DNA from: Panax quinquefolius
Lineage: Eukaryota; Streptophyta; Magnoliopsida; Apiales; Araliaceae
Direction of reading: 5' to 3'
DNA length: 64,000 bases
NCBI GenBank assembly: GCA_020205615.1
Contig: CM035170.1
Span: 64,350,596-64,414,595 of the forward strand
Part shown: positions 58,411 to 64,000 of the stretch, in pieces
How the letters are laid out: every line of letters begins with the position of its first letter
How positions within the stretch are numbered: position 1 is the stretch's first letter
Made by a program: the position numbers and the translations under genes
The notes under the pieces: model-generated
What the model saw: the letters and a program-made list of their open reading frames with translations, nothing else
Databases searched by the model: none
Told to the model about the DNA's origin: nothing

Positions 58411-59543
58411 TAGCAACAAGAATGAAAAATTTTGAGTGTCTACATACGTAATAATTCCTATGAATGTGTTCAACGGGAATTATCTCTTCGTTCGCTACTT
58501 TAATGTTTAAAGGTATTTTTAACATTTTGGGAGTAATCTAATCGTTTAGCAAATTCACATGCTATAAAAGATCAAGTAGAATCTGAATCAAACAACACAT
58601 AAGCATTTATTTCATTGACCGAGATAATACCAGTCACTACATCCGCTGATGCAACCGCATCATGGACAGTCATATTCAAATTATTAGTCCTAGATGAGCC
58701 TTCCCGCATGTCTTACACACTTTGATCCTACGCTTAGGATCCCCTGGTTTTACTCCGATATTCCCAGAGTTAAAACCCTTCCTATTGGGCGTACTACCAC
58801 TACCACTAGCTCCCTCAGTCTTGGGTACTCCATCTCTTTTATTCTTATTCTTCCTCTCTTTGTGATATTGGCTTAAAGCCTCACTACCAGCTTCGGTAAA
58901 TATTGCCTTCTCCAAAATTGTTTCTAACGAAGCACTCTGGAATACATAAATCCTGCTATAGAGCCAGAGCTTGATCCCTTCTCAAACCTACGAGCCTTCC
59001 TCTCAAAGGTGTCCATTTGATGTGGAGCAAATCTCTTGATTCATTGATCTTGGTTGCATATTGGGAACTGTCATGTCCCCTCGCTAAGTTCTAGGAACAT
59101 AATCTCCATCCTACCTCAATGCTCCTAGGAAATTAGTTCTCAAAGAAGACCTTCTTGAATCATTCCCACAAAATCGCTTTGCTCCAGCCCCCACTGGTGA
59201 GCCTCCCACCATAAGTTGGCTTCTCCTTCATCATATAGGCCATAAAAAGAAGTCTTTTGCACTTCCCAACATTTAGTATAACAAATGCCTTCTCTATTTC
59301 CTTTACCCATGTCTGGGCCTCAATAGGGTCCATAGTTCCCTTGAACTTCGGCGGATCCACACTCTTAAATTCCTTAAAGGTAGTTGTTCGAGCTACCCTA
59401 GGGACTATTTGTGCTCTACCCCTAGCTTGATTAAATGCAGCCGTTAATAAATTAACAAACTCTTGCATAAGGTTGTTCTGACCCTCTTGGTTCTCATTAT
59501 GGGATTCAGCTTCCTGATTACGTTATCTCCTTCTTGGCGGCAT
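58411..59543 (-). pseudogene. gag-protease fragment of another Ty3/gypsy element
   Basis: ATG at 59543 (MPPRRR, then an in-frame TAA, then RNQEAES). 59468-59160 carries the Gag core VDPPKFKGTMDPIEAQTWV and EIEKAFVILNVGKCKRLLF. After frame breaks it continues to a Lys/Arg-rich linker and zinc knuckle start KVCKTCGKAHLG (58915-58676), then the protease site VLFDSDST*SFIACEFAKRL, with a stop and the loop Gly missing, ending at about NEEIIPVEHIHRNYYV. The subfamily is uncertain, but the sequence is distinct from A-D. No LTR or primer site was found to its right. Confidence 0.8.
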
Positions 59544-59946
59544 ATTTCTGTTTAAATAAATAAAGTTTCGTTATTATTTATTCCTTTCTTTTACTTGGTT
59601 ATTATTCATCTAACAATAACACATACTAATAGCAAGCACATTTAATAAAAACCTTGTTATATTAATATGTTTCTTCAAAACTATTTACACATTTGTTCCA
59701 TAGCTACAACTATAACATTCCTATCCCCATGATTGGTTTTCAAAAGTTGGAATTTACAAAAGACTACCCTTTGATTATACAAAAGAGGGTTTTATGTCAT
59801 TTACTACGGATACACAAAATATTTACATAACTATACTTCCTCTATCTATTACTAGCACTACCGAACAACATTCTCGTGCTTCTCGATTCAAGAAATCGCC
59901 ATATTATCCTGACTTATAGTTTGATATGTTTTCCCGACTTAATTAA
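59544..59946. other. Noncoding DNA between two gypsy fragments
   Basis: AT-rich, with no ORF, primer site or repeat recognised. Could be the leader of the gag fragment or unrelated DNA. Confidence 0.4.
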
Positions 59947-60192
59947 ATAACAAGCAATTTTAAGCTTGAAATCCTCATTCGCACTCTTATTGATGAGGAC
60001 ATGACATGCGTGGACTCAAACAAGACTAAAGGGACGTGGGGATCAAGCAAGACTAGAACTAAGAGGTTCAAACAAGGTCTCAATGGATTGATCCAAGATG
60101 TTTGGGCTGAAGCTAACGCATGGAAACCCAAAGAGGAGGCAAAAGAGCATGAGACACAAATTTGGGTCAATTTAATACAAGCCCAATTCTAA
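59947..60192 (+). pseudogene. C-terminal end of a gypsy Pol (partial)
   Basis: Open frame of 82 codons from just after a TAA at 59944 to a TAA at 60190. It reads FKLEILIRTLIDEDMT, then SKTRTKRFKQGLNGLIQDVW and AEANAWKPKEE. The TRxxRFKxxLNGLIQxIW motif is the usual extreme C-terminus of a group of plant gypsy polyproteins, found directly before the 3' LTR (recognised from memory). Upstream Pol is missing. Confidence 0.6.
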
Positions 60193-61047
60193 TCATCTTA
60201 GCAAAGCCAACATATTTTACATGCAAAGGAGTATTAGGTTATTTTGCAAAGTGGGCCTTCTAAACTAGTAATGTATATCCAGCAAGCAAAGCACTTAATA
60301 TTCATGAAGCAATGCACGAATTCCAATTAAGGTCTGATAAGTGATATGATTTCAGCATGTTTAACATATTTTTGTGTGGGCCACGTTCTACATATTAACA
60401 TCATAAAGCTAGATCGTATATATTCCTAACAGTACACGAATTCTTAGCAGCTTGCAAAGGAATATCAGTCTTAATCAATTCATATGGTATCAACATAATT
60501 TGCATGCGGCATGGAAAATCTTTGGGTTCTAGAATTAGGTTTAAATTCTATTGTAATTAGGATTTCTTTTTAGCAAGAATTTTTTTTCCAAATTGATTTC
60601 TATTTCCTTATAGGAATCAGGGTTTGATTTTCATTGTTTTAGTCATTCCTATTAGGATTGGAATAATTTGTTCCTATTATTATTAGGGTTTGGATTGTTT
60701 TGAGTAGTATAAATAGAGGTCCAAGTTGATGTGATAAAACACATTATTCAATATATTTGTGAGGTTATTCTCTACTTTTGGTTCTTCATAGAATTCCTAA
60801 GTAATTTTTAGTTATTTCTTTGAAATTCAATTTGACTTATCATACAACAATTCATAGTTGTGTGTGGCGTCTTCTACCGCATCAATCGTCGATTGTACTG
60901 AGATTATCGCTTCAATATAAGCGAGGGGTCAAAGTGTCGTTGGTGTCCTATCAACGCATATTTTTGAATGCGAGGAATTGTACCTAGATTACCGTCTACA
61001 TATAGAAGAGGAGTTAAGGTGTTGCAAGCAATTCACCCAAAAATTAT
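60193..61047 (+). repeat. LTR-like DNA following the Pol end
   Basis: Its place after the Pol C-terminus, and a promoter-like AGTATAAATAGAGG (60706-60719) followed by a T/C-rich stretch, suggest a 3' LTR with U3 about 0.5 kb long. No second copy in the window and no clear TG...CA ends, so the limits are tentative. Confidence 0.4.
60708..60716 (+). promoter_or_regulatory. TATA box of the LTR-like segment
   Basis: TATAAATAG in AT-rich upstream DNA, followed about 30 bp on by AAACACATTATTCAATATAT. Confidence 0.4.
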
Positions 61048-61318
61048 GCTAGAAACGATCCGGGCGACGCCACCTCATGCAAGCGTGTCGTGGAGTCTAT
61101 CACTTCTGGATGTAAGACATCTGTGCTATCTTTTGGTCCCTCTCCTAGTTCTTTGCGAAGCTCAATAGCCTCGTTCTTATAATCCTTCGTCTTATTCTTT
61201 ATGAACACCTTCTCATCATGCTTTATCTCAAAATCTGTTTCTGCAGACTCTTTTGCCTTATAGAGGTCATTAACCTCCTCCCTCAGATTCTATACATCAG
61301 TGCGTAGTTGTACATTTC
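61048..61318 (-). pseudogene. Coiled-coil-like open frame fragment
   Basis: Minus-strand reading with one stop near its right end, then about 80 open codons: LREEVNDLYKAKESAETDFE, then KNKTKDYKNEAIELRKELGE. The charge pattern and spaced Leu/Val suit a coiled coil. No start codon lies in the open part and it is cut at 61319 by an LTR. It could be a gene or Gag fragment; no family recognised. Confidence 0.35.
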
Positions 61319-62394
61319 TGTAACAACCCCAAAATAGGTCCATTCCATCCAACCTATTCTGAGTCGTTAAATACATGGTACGTAAATAACTACAACTTTA
61401 TTACAACAATTGTCGTGCAAAATACAACAACACATATGCCGTGAGTTTGATACCAATATATACCAAATGTAACTCGACACCAACCGGGATAACACGTCAC
61501 CATGACACCTTACATAAAGGTACAAATCAAAACCTGCTTTTAGAAATTAGAATCTTTGGGAAGTGCTCAAGGAAACCTTCATACATGGGAGGCCATGCTT
61601 TTAGGTTATGGTAGATATCATATGGCCACGTAATTATCCTTGGTTAACCCAATAAACCCCAAAGAAAAACGAGAAGATTACTATCATATTCTTCCCAATG
61701 GTGAGTCTTCTTCGACATATCATTATCTCCACTGCCTCTAATTGGGTATTATACTCCAAACAAACACCAAGATTATATAGTAGTGCTTGTAAATATACTC
61801 AAAGAAGTGGATGAGCACAACCATGTCTTATGATAACACGAGGTCAGTATGTCATTAGACATCTTGTATGATAGTGACAAAACACCATTCCAAGTTAAAT
61901 TCACCTCACCCTCAACATCTATAGATTCACCACTCTATTCCCTCGCTATCCCCCGTCGACCCAAGCCTACACTTTTATTACCCGAAAGGAATTGTGAAAC
62001 AAAAGGGTGAGCACAACTAGCTCAAGAAGAATATTATGACTAAAGATAAATAAATTATCAATAGTCTTCATCAAGAATAAATCGTAGATTTAGAACATAT
62101 GGTAGATGATAAAACTTTTCAACCATAGTCAAATGAATGAGCAATCCATTAGAAGAGTCAAATAGACTATAAAGTCTATTGTCTTCTTCCATGTTAAAAT
62201 CCACCAACAATGTTTTATCCTCAGAACATCAATCAACAATTCCCGCCCACAATCACGTGTATAACTCATAATCGTAATTGTAGTTCTAAATTCTTTCCTC
62301 ATCCAAGACAAAGATAATTTTCATCACTTGTCTTTACCGAAACATCAAAGATCATGGTTATACCAAATCACGCCTCGCTCATAATCATATTAAT

Positions 62395-63030
62395 AAATTC
62401 ATCTTTGCACCACGGGCCAAAGATATTCATCAACAGCTTCATCTTTACACTACAAAGCAAAGATATTCAACAACCAGTCATCTTTGCATTACAAGCCAAA
62501 GATATTCATCAATAATTCATCTTTGCACTACAAAGCAAAGATATTCAACAACAGTCATCTTCAGACATTAAGCCAAAGATATTCATCAATAATTCATCTT
62601 TGCACTACAAAGCAAAGATATTCATCAACAAAGTCATCTTTGCATTACGAGCAAAAAGATATTCATCAATAATTCATCTTTGCACTAAAGCTAAAGATAT
62701 TCAACAACAGTCATCTTTGCATTACGAGCAAAAGATATTCATCAATAATTCATCTTTGCACTACAAAGCAAAGATATTCATCAACAAGTCATCTTTGACT
62801 ACATCACGAAAGCAAAAAGATATTCATCAATAATTCATCTTTGCACTACTGGCTAAAGATATTCAACAACAGTCATCTTTGCATTACGAGCAAAAGATAT
62901 TCATCAATAATTCATCTTTCAGACTCATTGGCAAAGATATTCATCACCTGGTCATGTTCATTTAAACACATGTTCATCTTTGCACTAAAGCCAAAGATAT
63001 TCTTCGTAAATCATTCATCTTTGCATTGGG
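62395..63030 (-). repeat. Expanded 39-bp leader minisatellite in LTR2 copy
   Basis: About 16 units of CATCTTTGCACTACAAAGCA-type sequence followed by AAGATATTCATCAA. Most of the array alternates two unit types, one with GCACTACAAAGC and one with GCATTACGAGC, giving a 78-bp dimer. The same unit occurs 2, 3 and 2 times in the LTR2 copies at 35463, 38836 and 44102. Confidence 0.9.
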
Positions 63031-63159
63031 TTTTATCCACGCCCAAAAATACCTCAAAAATAATCATAGTGATGTAAAATTCAAGAATGATCAAAACATG
63101 GATACAATCAAAGCTAGTATCCGAATAGATATTTTAGATTTAAAAGAAAAAATTTTCAT

Positions 63160-63370
63160 TTTTCTATGAATAGTGCCGATTCGTGAATAGTGTCAGATAC
63201 GTGAATAGTGCCGATGATACGTGAATAGTAACTCGACACCAAAAGATAGAAATTCCACAAAAAACATTTTCACGCTTCATTAATAGTACTCGTGAATAAG
63301 AATCGTGAATAAGTAACTCGTGAATAAGAACTCGTGAATAGTAACTCATGAATAGTAACCCCGATATGAA
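63160..63370 (-). repeat. ACTATTCAC repeats in the terminal LTR2 copy
   Basis: About ten 12-17-bp units with GTGAATAGT cores on the plus strand, homologous to 34940-35122. Confidence 0.8.
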
Positions 63371-63645
63371 AAAGTTCCAAATTTGATAAAAAGTTCCAAT
63401 CAATATTTCAAAGATAATGATATTGAAGAAATAATATCATTCGAGAAAAAAATAACATCCCTTACTATCCCTTACCTCAAAAGAGCAAAAGACTTCGACG
63501 GATATCTGATACGACAATCAAGGAAACTTGCAACCGATGAATATCAACTCACCAAGTATCTAAATACTCACAAATTACACTCAATAATCTAGAGAGAGAA
63601 AGAGAGAAAACTTTGTTTCGTGTGATTTTCAATTTAACTTAGCCT

Positions 63646-63654
63646 CTATTTATA
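63646..63654 (-). promoter_or_regulatory. TATA box of the terminal LTR2 copy
   Basis: TATAAATAG on the minus strand, followed by the AATTGAAAATCACACG start block. Confidence 0.5.
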
Positions 63655-64000
63655 GAAAATGTTAGACACGCTGCATTTAACTCGCAACCCGATGGCTTTA
63701 CTCGCTACTATTCCCACCCACCACATTTGAAATAAAATTCAGCACATTTCTTCACCAACCACAAGTGGGGCCCACTCAATTCTAGAATTTTCCACCAAAA
63801 TCAATTATAAACCTAATTTCCTAATCACCACCTCTTAAAATTCATAACAAATCATTCGCTCATTTTAACGGCTCAAAATTTGTGGACATATACTCAACTT
63901 ATGTATGTATAACATATCCAAAAATTACAACGATCCAACGGTCGGATCAAAATTTATAACTCACTTAATATAGTGAAGAACACCGATTTTTTCGGACTAT

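Larger units (their letters stand above)
61319..64000 (-). repeat. LTR2 copy, antisense, running off the window end
   Basis: Starts TGTAACAACCCCAAAATAGG, a mutated complement of the LTR2 end. It follows LTR2 back to front: decayed ORF region 61500-61900, acceptor mutated to TTTCGG|GTAATAA (about 61985), expanded 39-bp repeats (62395-63030), ACTATTCAC repeats (63160-63370), donor GAG|GTAAGGG at 63475 and TATA 63646-63654. U3 continues past 64000, so solo or full-length cannot be decided. Confidence 0.85.

Noticed and set aside
58074..58451. 125-codon plus-strand ORF
   Set aside because: Opposite-strand reading of the 33-bp minisatellite; the minus strand continues from a protease remnant and is the better reading.
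62395..63030. CRISPR-like regular repeats
   Set aside because: The units are contiguous and vary throughout, with no unique spacers, in a plant LTR; it is a tandem minisatellite.
62484..63077. Overlapping 60-80-codon plus-strand ORFs
   Set aside because: They are translations of the 39-bp minisatellite; unit length is a multiple of three, so the frame stays open by chance.

Overview
This is nuclear DNA from a flowering plant, in a region made almost entirely of transposable elements. No intact host gene, tRNA, rRNA or CRISPR array was found in the 64 kb. The coding matter is plant Ty3/gypsy LTR retrotransposon gag-pol of two clear lineages. One is a Tekay/Del-like chromovirus with long LTRs (2.5-3.4 kb), an initiator-Met tRNA primer site and a chromodomain-like Pol tail. 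The other is Athila, with a DLGA-type protease, an FMDD reverse transcriptase and an Asp-tRNA primer site. All copies carry stops, frameshifts or deletions. The window is AT-rich, with many (TA)n tracts. The species cannot be named from this sequence; a eudicot is plausible but unproven.

The window is best read as a set of nested insertions. The framework is a plus-strand chromovirus (element B), whose recognisable parts run from 6711 to about 57867. Its 5' LTR (6711-8367) is cut at the left by an antisense relative (element A, 2041-6679). Its gag and protease (8554-10020) are split by an Athila element (10021-31465, target duplication CGTAA/CGTAT). Its RT and RNase H follow at 31471-33302. 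A solo LTR of a second long-LTR family, LTR2 (33303-36694, duplication CCCAA/CCTAA), then splits the integrase. The segment from mid-LTR2 to the U3 of B's 3' LTR is present three times in tandem (35210-47125, period about 3.37 kb). The middle copy carries a 1.9-kb insertion (40549-42433). B's 3' LTR is split by a second antisense chromovirus (element D, 47126-56156), and its remainder is 56157-57867.

Inside Athila lie a further minus-strand chromovirus (element C, 17574-24445, near-perfect target duplication), a solo LTR of a third family, LTR3 (14452-17437), and a decayed extra ORF (12729-13963) in the position where Athila elements carry env-like or accessory genes.

Right of B come older fragments: a 33-bp minisatellite coding an 11-residue repeat (58004-58410), a gypsy gag-protease fragment (to 59543, minus), a gypsy Pol C-terminus plus LTR-like DNA (59947-61047, plus), a coiled-coil-like frame (61048-61318, minus) and an LTR2 copy running off the window end (61319-64000). 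The first 2040 bases could not be assigned.

Nothing here shows a new host-encoded system. The most notable signals are in the LTRs: a GT...AG intron-like unit inside the transcribed leader, a U3 hairpin with a GAAA loop found in every copy examined, GC-rich hairpin arrays in Athila, and leader minisatellites with paired stem changes. Two structural signals also stand out: both LTRs of B are invaded at the same microsatellite edge, and the 3.37-kb segment is triplicated with a breakpoint at a duplicated hairpin.
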